Source: Mesostigma viride
Lineage: Eukaryota; Streptophyta; Mesostigmatophyceae; Mesostigmatales; Mesostigmataceae
Assembly (NCBI GenBank): GCA_009746045.1
Contig: RPFO01000436.1
Span: forward strand, 1,003,627 to 1,067,626
Direction: 5' to 3'
Length of the DNA: 64,000 bases
Positions 23,701-33,402 of this stretch are shown in pieces; position 1 is the stretch's first letter, and each line of letters opens with the position of its first letter. The position numbers were made by a program, and so were the translations under genes. The notes under the pieces are model-generated. The model was not told the DNA's origin and searched no databases. It saw only the letters and a program-made list of their open reading frames with translations.

Positions 23701-26700
23701 CACTGCGCTAATTTCCCAGTAGAAGGACACCTACTACTACAGCGCCAGGTTTCCAATAGAAGAGAGACCAGTACTGCGAAAGGCCGTAGTAGCGCATCGC
23801 ACAGAAAAGTGCTAGGCTGTGCTCACTGCAACACGATGGCTTGTTCACTGTATCGTGAGGAGTAGTTCACTGTATCGTGAGGAGTAGTTCACTGTATCGT
23901 GAGGAATAGTTCACTGTATCGTGAGGAATAGTTCACTGTATCGTGAGGAATAGTTCACTGTATCGTGAGGAATAGTTCACTGTATCGTGAGGAATAGTTC
24001 ACTGCATCGTGAGGAATAGTTCACTGTATCGTGAGGAATAGTTCACTGTATCGTGAGGAATAGTTCACTGTATCGTGAGGAATAGTTCACTGTATCGTGA
24101 GGAATAGTTCACTGTATCGTGAGGAATAGTTCACTGTATCGTGAGGAGTAGTTCACTGTATCGTGAGGAGTAGTTCACTGTATCGTGAGGAATAGTTCAC
24201 TGTATCGTGAGGAATAGTTCACTGTATCGTGAGGAATAGTTCACTGTATCGTGAGGAATAGTTCACTGTATCGTGAGGAATAGTTCACTGCATCGTGAGG
24301 AATAGTTCACTGTATCGTGAGGAATAGTTCACTGTATCGTGAGGAATAGTTCACTGTATCGTGAGGAATAGTTCACTGTATCGTGAGGAATAGTTCACTG
24401 TATCGTGAGGAATAGTTCACTGTATCGTGAGGAATAGTTCACTGTATCGTGAGGAATAGTTCACTGTATCGTGAGGAATAGTTCACTGTATCGTGAGGAA
24501 TAGTTCACTGTATCGTGAGGAATAGTTCACTGTATCGTGAGGAATAGTTCACTGTATCGTGAGGAATAGTTCACTGTATCGTGAGGAATAGTTCACTGTA
24601 TCGTGAGGAATAGTTCACTGTATCGTGAGGAATAGTTCACTGTATCGTGAGGAATAGTTCACTGTATCGTGAGGAATAGTTCACTGTATCGTGAGGAATA
24701 GTTCACTGTATCGTGAGGAATAGTTCACTGTATCGTGAGGAATAGTTCACTGTATCGTGAGGAATAGTTCACTGTATCGTGAGGAATAGTTCACTGTATC
24801 GTGAGGAATAGTTCACTGTATCGTGAGGAATAGTTCACTGTATCGTGAGGAATAGTTCACTGTATCGTGAGGAATAGTTCACTGTATCGTGAGGAATAGT
24901 TCACTGTATCGTGAGGAATAGTTCACTGTATCGTGAGGAATAGTTCACTGTATCGTGAGGAATAGTTCACTGTATCGTGAGGAATAGTTCACTGTATCGT
25001 GAGGAATAGTTCACTGTATCGTGAGGAATAGTTCACTGTATCGTGAGGAATAGTTCACTGTATCGTGAGGAATAGTTCACTGTATCGTGAGGAATAGTTC
25101 ACTGTATCGTGAGGAATAGTTCACTGTATCGTGAGGAATAGTTCACTGTATCGTGAGGAATAGTTCACTGCATCGTGATGACTTGTGCTCCGTGTCTCGT
25201 GCCTCTGATTCTCCCCACCGGCACGCCGCAAGGACAGGCATGCTGGCCCGTGTTCATTGCCAGCATGATGCTCACCCTCGGCACATCGAAGCCTGCCAGG
25301 GAGTGCAGCGTGGTCCCGTTGATGTGGGTGGCGGCGATGCCTGCGGTACAAGAAAACGCACAACACTCTGCCTTAAGACTAAGGAGCTGAAGGTTTTGAA
25401 TGACCATTCGGTGCAGTTTTCAACAAAGCATCCAGGGAGGTCATGCCGGACGGTTGAAGCACATCCAGTACGCGAGGCTGGGCTGAGGCTTTCTGCAGAT
25501 CCGTTCCCTTCCCTTGCAGACTAAGACAAGGAAGAAGCCAGGACGTACGCTTAAGGACAGAACATAAATGGCATTCCACCTGCACCATTGGATGTTCCAG
25601 CTCCGCTTCCAAGCAATGCATGTTGTAAGTTGGTCAAGTACCTTGTCCAATCCATACACACAAGGGCCCTTCCTATTTCCATGATTTCTCATCGATTTCG
25701 CCGGAGCGAACCGGGGAACCGGCAGACTAAGATACAGCATCAACACCTCCGGGGAATACCAGACAACTAGAACAGTAATAGGTTACTAGTATCGCTGCAT
25801 AGCAGTCCTGCTGTTCTCCCATAGCCTGCTCTTTGATGGCCCAAAGGCACGCCTATCTGATCCCTGTCTGATCTGATCCCTATCTGATCCCTATCTGATC
25901 CCTATCTGATCCCTATCTGATCCCTATCTGATGCCTGTCTGATCTGATCCCTATCTGATGCCTGTCTGATCTGATGCCTATCTGATCCCTGTCTGATCTG
26001 ATGCCTGTCTGATCTGATCCCTATCTGATCCCTATCTGATGCCTGTCTGATCTGATCCCTATCTGATCCCTATCTGATGCCTGTCTGATCTGATCCCTAT
26101 CTGATCCCTGTCTGATCTGATGCCTGTCTGATGGCTGTCTGATGGCCTGCGCCAACATGTAATGCCTGGCCCGCTTTACCAAGTCAACGCGCGCGAACTG
26201 GCAAGAGCCTGCCCTTCCGCCAAGCAGTAAGAAGAATTAGCATATTGGCGGCAGGGGACAATATTATCATATCAGTCCCAAGAGTTTCCTTATTCATATA
26301 AGGGGACAATATTATCATATCAGTCCCAAGAATTTCCTTATTCATATAAGGGGATAATATTATCATATTAGTCCCAAGAATCAACTTATTCATGTAATAT
26401 ATATACATAAATCGGAATTCCACCTGGCCTGTTCCAACCACCCACAATGAAGGCTTGCGCAGCGTCCCTGCCCCAATCCCTCCCACCTGTGGCTGCGGTG
26501 ATGCCCACGTTGCACTGGAAGCATTGGCAGCGCACGTCAGGATCATCTTCCAAACAAGCCTGCGCGTTGTACTTGTCCTTGAGCATTTGGATGATGACGC
26601 GCGTCTGGTGGCCATAGCAATCAGTGTTAACCATGGCATGGCGATAACGCACGCAGGGGCGAGGGCATTTGGTACTTGTCCTTGAGCATGTTGATGACGG

Positions 26701-27802
26701 CGCAGGTCTGATGAACATAGCAATCATGATCATGTCATTCATAGTGCGCGCAGGGGCCGCGGTTTGTTGCATTTCTTTTCAGCTGATGTGAACACCGATG
26801 CGAGTTTGCACGCAAAAGGGGGTTTCAACACAGAAGCTGTGACCATCGGCCCCCCCCATGATACATCCTATTGCCACTGGTTGGTTACACAATGCAGACA
26901 TTGACAAGGGCGGGGGCCGGGGGGAGGTGTGACGGTCTCCTTCGATGGTCTACATACGGCCTCGCCAGGCAACCCCTTTACTAGGAGCGATGACGATACG
27001 AATAGCAGTTATTGCTATAGGTACTTACTAGGTGGGACTTGCCCGTCCCTGCATACCCGCTGATGAACACCGACTCCCCATTGGCCACCATATGCAGCGC
27101 TTTGACCTGCTCCTCCGACAGCCCATCGGTAAGCGCCCTGCGCACCGTGAAACCTGTCGTTTTAAGGGACAAAGAATACGTGGTGAGGAATGCGGAGGCT
27201 AGGCGCAGGCGCACGTGTCAGATTAGGAATCAGGCTAAAAATAATCATCTAGGCTCAGGAGAAGTGACGCGAGGGGGCTGGGGGGGCGGGGGGGGGGGAG
27301 ACTGTAGACCCATCGCCTTGAAGGAAATCACGGTACGACGATATCAGAGGCAAGGCTTGCAGCATACCGAGAGTCTCCCGTGAATCGGGAACAGAAAAGC
27401 TGCGCACTGGTGACAATTAACGCTGTCATGCTTGCACCAAGCTCACTGGGCACGTGGTCGCAAACTCGCCCTTGGTACGGTCCTCGCATATGGCGCCCAA
27501 ATCGTTGACCACTTACCCTGGAACGACTCGCCCTTGGACAGGGGAGGATCGACTCTGACGAATTCCGGCTGACCGTTCGTCTTTGCTTGCGTGTCGGACC
27601 CCAGCCCGAATATGCCTTTGGTGAGCGGCTTGCTGTCGACTGGCGTGCTAGCAACATGGTTATTGCGAAGTAGCACGGGCTTCCCGCGGCGGAAACTCGC
27701 TAATTGCGCGCCCAGAAAGTTTCTGGCGTAGGCTTGAAGGCTCGGAATAACGCTTGCCCTGGGAAAAACGCACTTAGCAGCGATAATGGACATCGTCCAC
27801 AC
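17762..27802 (-). CDS. PIF1: PIF1-family 5'-3' DNA helicase, 12 exons
   Basis: Exons by splice signal and phase: 27802-27517, 27153-27029, 26604-26487, 25340-25276, 23405-23217, 22786-22512, 22107-21894, 21647-21518, 20692-20508, 19990-19945, 18930-18804, 18263-17762. Together they give 753 residues in frame. Motifs in order are Walker A GYAGTGKS, motif Ia GIAATHINGTTLHSLAG, Walker B LIIDEVSM, motif III VVLCGDFHQL, then RGYAFQAPAW, IFRQ, GAQVMLLKNLD with NGSRGAV, motif V TIHKCQGMTLD and motif VI AYVALSRAKSMEGL. PIF1 helicases unwind G-quadruplexes and R-loops in nucleus and organelles. The Arg-rich N-terminus could be an organelle presequence, and the Lys/Ser-rich tail (last ~120 residues) could be nuclear. 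Exon 6 ends at a GG rather than GT donor. The first Met is a choice; MSII three codons later is possible. Confidence 0.85.
19000..19944. other. PIF1 intron 10, no feature
   Basis: Most of the intron between exons 10 and 11. There is a C/G-rich low-complexity stretch near 19050-19140. No gene or array was seen in the rest. Confidence 0.5.
20255..20307. repeat. 53-nt perfect palindrome
   Basis: Two 26-base arms, 20255-20280 and 20282-20307, are exact reverse complements separated by a single G. Each arm includes CCTGTCCCTTGGGGAAAAAA or its complement. The palindrome lies in PIF1 intron 9. Immediately to the right (20310-20400) is a short direct repeat of CCTAATCC and CTATCCGGCAAACAGAC segments, about 34 bp per unit. 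Confidence 0.95.
20461..20509. repeat. Duplicated donor edge of PIF1 exon 9
   Basis: CACGCGCCCACGCTCACCT occurs at 20461-20479 and again at 20491-20509. The second copy carries the predicted exon 9 donor (minus-strand AG|GTGAGC). A third partial copy is CTCACCTGCCAC at 20421-20432. The copies supply competing 5' splice sites. Confidence 0.7.
22411..22531. repeat. Duplicated donor edge of PIF1 exon 6
   Basis: About 36 bp at 22411-22446 resembles 22496-22531; both contain CATGTAA, CACTC, CCGCG and GGACAGCTCCGT. The exon-side copy has a GG at the predicted donor. The intronic copy has CGCG|GTGAGT on the minus strand. Confidence 0.75.
22907..22990 (-). mobile_element. Old Penelope-like 3'-end relic
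   Basis: GACAACCAGCGCAGGCC followed by AAATCGGGAGAATCC and TAGCTCGAG matches the terminal part of the element at 51658-55521. It is a diverged remnant in PIF1 intron 5. Confidence 0.65.
23841..25178. repeat. 22-bp minisatellite in PIF1 intron 4
   Basis: About 60 tandem copies (by length) of a 22-bp unit, GTTCACTGTATCGTGAGGA followed by ATA or GTA. Nearly all units are identical. Variants are GAGTA in the first two units and near 24145-24170, and CATCG near 24004, 24290 and 25170. The homogeneity implies recent expansion. Confidence 0.97.
25851..26145. repeat. 11-bp-based minisatellite
   Basis: Tandem TCTGATCCCTA units mixed with TCTGATGCCTG and TCTGATC variants, in PIF1 intron 3. Confidence 0.9.
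26245..26395. repeat. 51-bp repeat, three copies
   Basis: Three copies of a unit containing GGGGACAATATTATCATAT and CAGTCCCAAGA, then TTCCTTATTCATATAA, in PIF1 intron 3. The last copy is diverged. Confidence 0.85.
26568..26760. repeat. Duplicated acceptor edge of PIF1 exon 3
   Basis: 26568-26664 (start of exon 3 plus upstream intron) has a diverged copy at 26670-26760. Shared stretches are TACTTGTCCTTGAGCAT, CATAGCAATCA and the CGCAGGGGC segment. The copy keeps a possible minus-strand CAG acceptor and a reading frame similar to the exon (INMLKDKYQ against IIQMLKDKYN). Confidence 0.75.
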
Positions 27803-28350
27803 TGCTGACGATTAATTAAGGGCATAAACCGCACAAAAATGCGTGCCAGCTTCAAAGTACCTAATTTCCCCGTGGTCTCCAAACCAGAGCATTTGGCAAC
27901 TGATTATTACAGAGGGATAACGACTAAAGAGCTACGGGGACCAGAAACGGTTTCGTGACTGCCTACTTGTGGTTACCTACGGAGCAATCGCTCACTTGCC
28001 AGAGCGCAGCCTCCATTGCAAGGTTGATGTGACATGGCCAGTCGACACAGTTGTTTTATTTGGTTGCTTTTTGGACTGCGTTATTGCAGACGGGTGCAGT
28101 GGAAGGCACATGGTGCTCCCTGCGCGCTCCGTTCCAATTTATTGGCGGCAAATTTGTTGGCTTTGCCACCTGGACAATCTGCCGCCAATTAAAAGCATCT
28201 TGTGCCTGCTTGGACGGAGGCTGGCGCGGCCGTCAGTAGTGCACAAGTCGGCGCGGCGCGACCATGGTGAGGGGAACTGAAGACCACCCCCCCTGATGCG
28301 TATGTTAGCAGCATAATTATTTGCGACAGTCCCAGACTGAGATAACGCCC
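27803..28350. other. Upstream region of PIF1
   Basis: No gene recognised. It should contain the 5' UTR and promoter of the helicase gene. No core promoter motif is convincing. Confidence 0.4.
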
Positions 28351-28354
28351 GAGT

Positions 28355-28445
28355 GGGGTGGGGGGGTCTAGCACCCCCCCCCCGCCCGCCCAGCCACGGG
28401 AACCCCCCCGGGGTAAGGGGGTCAGACCCCCTCCCCCCCCCCCCA
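28355..28445. repeat. G/C homopolymer-rich hairpin region
   Basis: Runs of 5-12 G or C in alternating order, with short inverted repeats such as GGGGGTC/GACCCCC. They could fold as hairpins or, on the G-rich strand, as quadruplexes. Confidence 0.6.
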
Positions 28446-28449
28446 TTCG

Positions 28450-28496
28450 TCCAGGGGGCAGGTAGATGCCAGGCAGGCCAGTTGTGATATTCAAAT
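28450..28496 (-). pseudogene. Penelope-like RT fragment, left part
   Basis: GGTAGATGCCAGGCAGGCC followed by AGTTGTGATATTCAAAT matches the antisense of the intact RT ORF near 54500-54535. It continues at 31948 after a 3.45-kb insertion. Confidence 0.75.
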
Positions 28497-28679
28497 TAAT
28501 TAATTAATTAGAAACATAACTCCGTTGGGAGTACATGTAGCACATATGATCCCTGAGAAGGGGCATATGGCTCTTAATACATTCTGGGCTACTTCCTGCA
28601 AGGGTGGGAATGTAAGCTACCCTTGCTCTAGGTGCACCAGGGCACCTGCACCCTCATAATCTTCACACTACTACAGTAT

Positions 28680-30102
28680 TGAATTGAATTGAATTGAATT
28701 GTAACATAACTCCGTTGGGAGTATATGTAGCACATAGCCCTTGAGAGGGGGCGTATGGCCTATCATACATCCTAAGCTACTTCCTGCAAGGGTGGGGATG
28801 TAAAGGACCCTTGCTCTAGGTGCACCAGGGCACTTGCATCCCCATGATCTTCAAGCTATGCCCAGCGAAGGGGGAGCCTGTCATGGGGGGGAAGATCAGC
28901 ATAGCTATACAAAGAAGCTAGGGCATGGCGTCTCAGCAGAGAGTTATTCCCTGCATAGGCACAACAGAACTAAATAAAGCTAGGCATCATCTTGGGTGTG
29001 GCTCATCATAGGCACACATGACATGATTAAGTAAAGCGCGGGGCTTAGCTGGGATAGTGCCTCTAGGAGGCGTACATGTACATGGCCACGGTCTATCTAT
29101 TCTACACTACTACTGCTATATTCCCCGAAGCTGGGGCGTCTGGAGTCGCTGGGGCCGCGGGGGGGGGGGGGGTCGCCTGCCAGGGCTTATGGCCGACGTA
29201 GATGGCCGCCCCCTTCCAGTACACCGGCTGTCCCGCCTTGGTCTGCCGGAGCTGGAGGTAGGTCGGCCATAGCTCCCGGCGCCGTTGTTGCTGCGCCAGG
29301 GTCAAGTCGTCATCAAGGGTGAAGAGAGTCTTCTCGAGCCGCTTGCGGCGTCTGAGAAAAGAAATCTTGTCCGCCGGGGTCTTAAAGGTGAGAAGGAGCG
29401 GGGGCGGCCCTGCCTTACCCCGCGCGCGGGGAAGGCGGTGGGCGGCCAGCTCGATCTCACCGTTAAGGCCCATGCGACCAAGGATTTCTCTCTCAAACGC
29501 ACGCAAAAGCTTCTCGGAATTCTCACCTTCCTCCATCTTGAAGTTCTTGACAATGACGTTGAGGCTGCGCTTGGCGAGCTCGGCCTCCTCGCGGAGGTCA
29601 AGCGTCTGCTGTTGAAGCTGGGCTGCGACGGCGGAGGTGGTGGAGGTGGTATGTTGCTTAAGCATGTCCGCCCAGGTGGTGATGGGAGGAGCATCGCCGG
29701 CCAGGCCAGCCGGGGCTGGCTTGGCGGCAATGTCCTTCACCGCCTGGGCGGTGAGGCCTGCGGTGTTCTGCAGAACCTCGATAGCGATGGCGTTGTCCTT
29801 AAGACGCTGGTCGATGTCGCGGAGCTGGGCGGTGATGGCGTCGGAGGTGGGGGTGGTGGCGGTGGAGGAGGCGAGGAGGCTGGAAGTGGCGGTGGAGATG
29901 GTGGGGAGCTCAGCAGCCAGCGTGCCGCCCATTGCCGCCACATCTGCGGCTAGGGGCGTCACGTGCTGTGAGATGGTTGCTTGGAGGTGGAGGAGGAAGG
30001 TGGATTCGGTCAAGGGGGAGGGGGTCCAGAGGTCCGTGACAGAGCGGTCAAGGATGGAAAAGATGGCGCCGAGCTGAAGACGGGGGCGAGACCAGCTGGC
30101 CC
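28680..30102 (-). mobile_element. LINE-like family B element, ORF1 only
   Basis: Flanked by a 10-bp direct repeat ACTACAGTAT at 28670-28679 and 30103-30112. It has a GAATT-repeat tail (28680-28701), the hairpin ACTCCGTTGGGAGT at 28709-28722, a 3' UTR of about 400 bp and an ORF1. The 5' end is truncated, because the ORF1 frame is still open at 30102. Confidence 0.85.
29102..30013 (-). CDS. L1 ORF1p-like protein (family B)
   Basis: 303 residues from the first Met, and the frame stays open upstream to the element edge, so this is probably the C-terminal bulk of the protein. An Ala/Thr-rich N-terminal part resembling family C comes first (HVTPLAADVAAMGGTLAAEL). A coiled-coil-like middle follows. 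Then come an RRM-like core (LNVIVKNFKMEEGENSEKLL to LLTFKTPADKISFLRRRKRL) and a C-terminal domain with DDDLTLAQQQRRRELWPTYL and PVYWKGAAIYVGH. The Pro/Ala-rich tail ends SGNIAVVV. It would bind element RNA, by analogy with L1 ORF1p. Confidence 0.65.
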   Translation of the reverse strand: MTESTFLLHLQATISQHVTPLAADVAAMGGTLAAELPTISTATSSLLASSTATTPTSDAITAQLRDIDQRLKDNAIAIEVLQNTAGLTAQAVKDIAAKPAPAGLAGDAPPITTWADMLKQHTTSTTSAVAAQLQQQTLDLREEAELAKRSLNVIVKNFKMEEGENSEKLLRAFEREILGRMGLNGEIELAAHRLPRARGKAGPPPLLLTFKTPADKISFLRRRKRLEKTLFTLDDDLTLAQQQRRRELWPTYLQLRQTKAGQPVYWKGAAIYVGHKPWQATPPPPAAPATPDAPASGNIAVVV

Positions 30103-30358
30103 ACTACAGTATGCCCAGCTATAAGGGGGAGTATGTTATGTGGGGGAACTGAAGATCATCATGGCTATACAAGAGCTAGGACATGGCTTCTCGACAGAGA
30201 GCATCTCTCTGCATAGGCATAGCATGGCTAAAATCTTAGTGCAACATCCATGGGGGTCCCGTTATAGGCATGGCGTGGCTAAATTCTTAATTGCATCATC
30301 CATGGCCCGCATTATGGGCGCACATGCGCTGGGGCCGCGTGGTAGGCTAGCCTTAAAT

Positions 30359-31735
30359 CTACACTACTGCTATATTCCCTAGACTGGGGGTGCCTGCCAA
30401 GGCTTGTGGTCGACGTGGATGACGTCCCCCCTCCAGTATACCGGTTTCCCCCCTACGCTTTGCCGTATCTGGAGGTAGGTCGGCCATAGTTCGCGTCTCT
30501 GTTGTTGCTGGGCCTGGGTCAGCGGTCGTCGTCCAGCGTGCCGAAGTGAGTCCTCGAGAGCTTCTTGCGGTTTTTAAGAAACAACACCTTGTCCGCCATG
30601 TACTTAAAGGTGAGGAGCACGGGTGCCGGGCCAGCCTTACCCCGCGCGCGGGGGAGGCGAACAGCCGACATGCGCAGCTCACCAGTAATGTGCATGGGGG
30701 CAAGAATGTCGCGCTTAAATGCCGTGAGAAGAGTCGTCGAGTCCTCACCTGCCGGCTGGTCGAAGTTCTTGACTATGACGTTGTGGCTGCGCTGGGTGCG
30801 GTCGGCCTCCTCGCGGAGGTCGAGGGCTTGTTGTTTAAGCTGTGCCGCGATGGTGGAGGTGGTGGAGGTGGCGTGGTGCTTAAGCAAGTCCGCCCAGGTG
30901 GAGGGAGCATCACCGGCCGGGCCAGCAGGTGCCGGCTTGGTGGCGATGTCCCTCACCGCCTGGGCGGTGATGCCGGCGGTGTTCTGCATGCACTCGATGG
31001 CTATGGCGGTGTCCTTTAGGCGTTGGTCGATGTCGAGAAGCTGGCCCTTGAGGGTGGCGGTGGAGGTGGAGGTGGCAGTGGAGGTACGTGGAGGCGAGGA
31101 GGGTGGAGGTGGAGGTGACGGTGGTGGAAATGTGAGGGAGCTCAGCAGCCAGCGTGCCGCCCATTGCCGCCACATCTGTGGCAAGGGGGGTCACGTGCTG
31201 CTCGAAAGCTTCCTTAAGGAGGGTGCGGACGATGGCTTCGGTCGCGACGGTGGGAGGGGGGGCCCAGATCTCGGCGTCGGAACGCCCGAGGAGGGAGCAG
31301 AGGGCGAAGCGCTGGAGCCGGGGGCGTTTCATGCGAGGAATGATATTAAGGTCGTCAGTGGTGCCAGGTTGGCCGTTGGGCCAGCGGCCCCTGTTGTGGG
31401 AGATGAGGTGCAAGCGCACAGGTCTACAAGCGAGGCGTGCGTACCGAAAAACACGTCTTCCATAAAGGCTCCCGGGGTTCTAGTCCAGAAGCCAGGTGCG
31501 TTGATGTCAAAGGCGATCTCGTTCCAGTGCGGCTCGGCAGGGCGACTGCGCTTAGGTTCAGGCGATGCAGATGGCGAGGCAAGCCCGGATGGGGGCTGGG
31601 CAACCACCAGTGCGCGACTAGTGTCACCGCTACCTTCCGGACCTGTCGCGAAGCTGCAGCCGGAGCTGCAGACGTATTTTCATTGCTTAACGCATTCGTC
31701 AGGCTGCGTTGCGTCGAGGCGCGTTTGTTCGCCAT
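30359..31735 (-). pseudogene. L1 ORF1p-like gene, family C, frameshifted
   Basis: It starts MANKRASTQRSLTNALSNEN and continues in other frames: PEPKRSRPAEPHW, INAPGFWTRTPGAFMEDVFF, EQHVTPLATDVAAMGGTL, then NVIVKNFDQPAGEDSTTLL, LLTFKYMADKVLFLKNRKKL, and a tail ending LGNIAVV. At least three frame changes are needed to follow the homology to family B and to the plus-strand copy at 45720-50890. Family C carries an N-terminal module of about 100 residues (KRSRPAE followed by a Trp/Phe-rich stretch) that is missing from A and from the truncated B copy. Confidence 0.65.
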
Positions 31736-31947
31736 AATAGCAGTTCGCGTAATAGCTGCAGGCTGGTCACAATACTGCGTTACAGCTGTAACCGTTGATA
31801 GTAGCAGATGCGCCTAGAAAAGATGCATCGGTTGCAAGTGATCTGACGGAATTTGGGGCTCAGACGCAAAAGTTCTGAGCTCGCGCCGTCAGCCATGGCT
31901 ACCTCGTGGCTCGTGGCTCGTGGCTCAGGGATATGTGCTACATCCAC

Positions 31948-32275
31948 TATTCAAATGCGGGTTGCGAAATCAGGTTTCAGTCGAAAGCCATCACATGAAT
32001 GACATCATCCATGTATTGACTGGACATGATGTCGGTCGGTGTGGACTGATAAAACTACGCCTGATGAGAACATCATCATTTGAGGCAATGAGATTCTCCG
32101 TGAATGCAAGCTCATAAGTGTATAGACTATTATAGAGGTTTGCAAGGAGCCCGGCACAGTTAGTGCCCATAGGGATGCCGATAGCTTGTTGGTATACATC
32201 AGTCGCCCGCCGGCAAAACAAATGAAGGTGTTATCATCAACAAGATAAGAGATCCAATGAACAAGGTCACATATC
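31948..32275 (-). pseudogene. Penelope-like RT fragment, right part
   Basis: Antisense of the intact RT ORF around 54240-54500, with the RRFI, PMGTNCAGLLANLY and YELAF segments readable in broken frames. Small insertions disrupt it, for example near 32020-32040 and 32125. Confidence 0.8.
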
Positions 32276-32443
32276 GGTCATTGCATCATCGGATACACCC
32301 GCGTGGTAAAGCACAACTTGGTGTGTCCTAGCAATCGATCGCACGCCAAGTAGCCGCCTCATATCACGTCGAGGTACCAGCTTCTGGGTCCGAACGCCCC
32401 AGGGCTGCGATTGAGACGTGTAGGCGGTAACCTTGAGTAACAG

Positions 32444-32510
32444 AGTAAGTATCAAGGAGACAACCAGCGCAGGCCAGAAATCGGGAGAATCCGGACCATC
32501 TATGCCCATT
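32444..32510 (-). mobile_element. Penelope-like 3'-end relic
   Basis: TATCAAGGAGACAACCAGCG, then CAGGCCAGAAATCGGGAG and AATCCGGACCAT: the terminal ~50 bp of the family with nothing else attached. A very short 5'-truncated insertion. Confidence 0.75.
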
Positions 32511-32562
32511 CAAACATGGCGTAATAATAATGATCACCCTTTTGTACCTACTTTGAGATCTT

Positions 32563-33402
32563 TTCAGTGTGCCCAAAGCCAGAAATGCAGTTCCAAAATC
32601 CAAATCGAGTGGTATTCTTCCCTGAGGCGGGCGTAGCGGGCGGGGTCGCGGTTGTCTCGCAGGGCTTGCCGGGCCTGGATGACGGCGGGGGAGCCGGTGC
32701 AGGCTGGTGAAGCGAGGCGGGCGGCGGGGGGGCAACAGGGTCCCTGCACTGGGTAGCTTGTCAGCGAGGTGCCGAAGGGCGGATGCCTGGCCGGCTGCGG
32801 GCAGCCGGGATGTCCAGCGCATCGACGAACTCCTCCTCCGTGCGTTTGTGGGCGAGTTTTTCAGGGAAGCCCTCCAGAGCTTCGTCAGATTTCTCAAGCA
32901 ACTGCAGTGTGCGCAAATCAGATGGTGCCACGTGCTTACGAAAGTGCGAGGGGAATCGCAGGCGGACGCGGGCAGTGACGATGCGATGATCTGAGCGCAT
33001 GCACCAGGGGGATATCACATGCGAGGGAGCAGCTAGTACAGATCCTTGATGACGCTTGCGCACTACAACGTAGTCGAGGCAGTGTTCAGTGCCAGTTGGC
33101 GAGAGGGGTGTGACCAGAGCATCATGACTGTGCGGAAAGCGGGTGTTGGCAGTTACCAAATCGCATGTCGTAAGCAAATCAGCAAAAAGTTCAGCGTTGC
33201 CATTGGAGACTGTACCCTCGGGGGCGTGCTGACATCCTCCAGGACCTGGTGGAAGCGTTGCGTTGGCGTCCAGTAGCTGAGCAAGGTTGCTGCGACCAGG
33301 GGTGCCATTAGCCAGGTTCTCCAGCTCAGCAAAGAAGTCCTTGAGATATTGTTCACAAATGACAGTTGTCTCACTCAAAATGAGACATTCTAAAGCATTC
33401 AA
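32563..33402 (-). pseudogene. LINE ORF2 fragment: APE-type endonuclease end and linker
   Basis: A 213-residue frame (33402-32761) contains the C-terminal half of an apurinic-type endonuclease. DLVTANTRFPHSHDALVTPL is followed by HCLDYVVVRKRH and the SDHRIVTARVRLRF motif; the SDH motif supplies catalytic Asp and His in this family. Past a frameshift, 32749-32564 gives IQARQALRDNRDPARYARLR, typical of the linker before a LINE RT. No RT follows. It is a degenerate remnant of an autonomous LINE. Confidence 0.7.

Larger units (their letters stand above)
28497..31947 (-). mobile_element. LINE-like family C element containing family B
   Basis: Insertion flanked by a 9-bp direct repeat TATTCAAAT (28488-28496 and 31948-31956) that splits a Penelope-like fragment. 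On the minus strand it runs from a 5' region (31947-31736) through ORF1 (31735-30359) into a 3' UTR. The 3' UTR ends with the hairpin at 28519-28532 and an AATT-repeat tail. A family B element (28680-30102) is inserted in the 3' UTR. Without B the element is about 2.0 kb and has no reverse transcriptase. Confidence 0.8.

Noticed and set aside
23841-25178. CRISPR-like look of regularly spaced identical 22-mers
   Set aside because: The units are contiguous with no unique spacers, there are no cas genes, and the setting is an intron of a eukaryotic gene.
17762-27802. The PIF1 helicase as part of a Helitron
   Set aside because: No Rep/HUH motif or OTU domain nearby, no Helitron ends, and the gene has many introns and an N-terminal presequence-like segment like a host gene.
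29285-29953. 222-codon plus-strand frame with Gly-rich stretches
   Set aside because: It is the antisense of the family B ORF1. The Gly runs mirror Pro/Ala/Thr codons on the coding strand.
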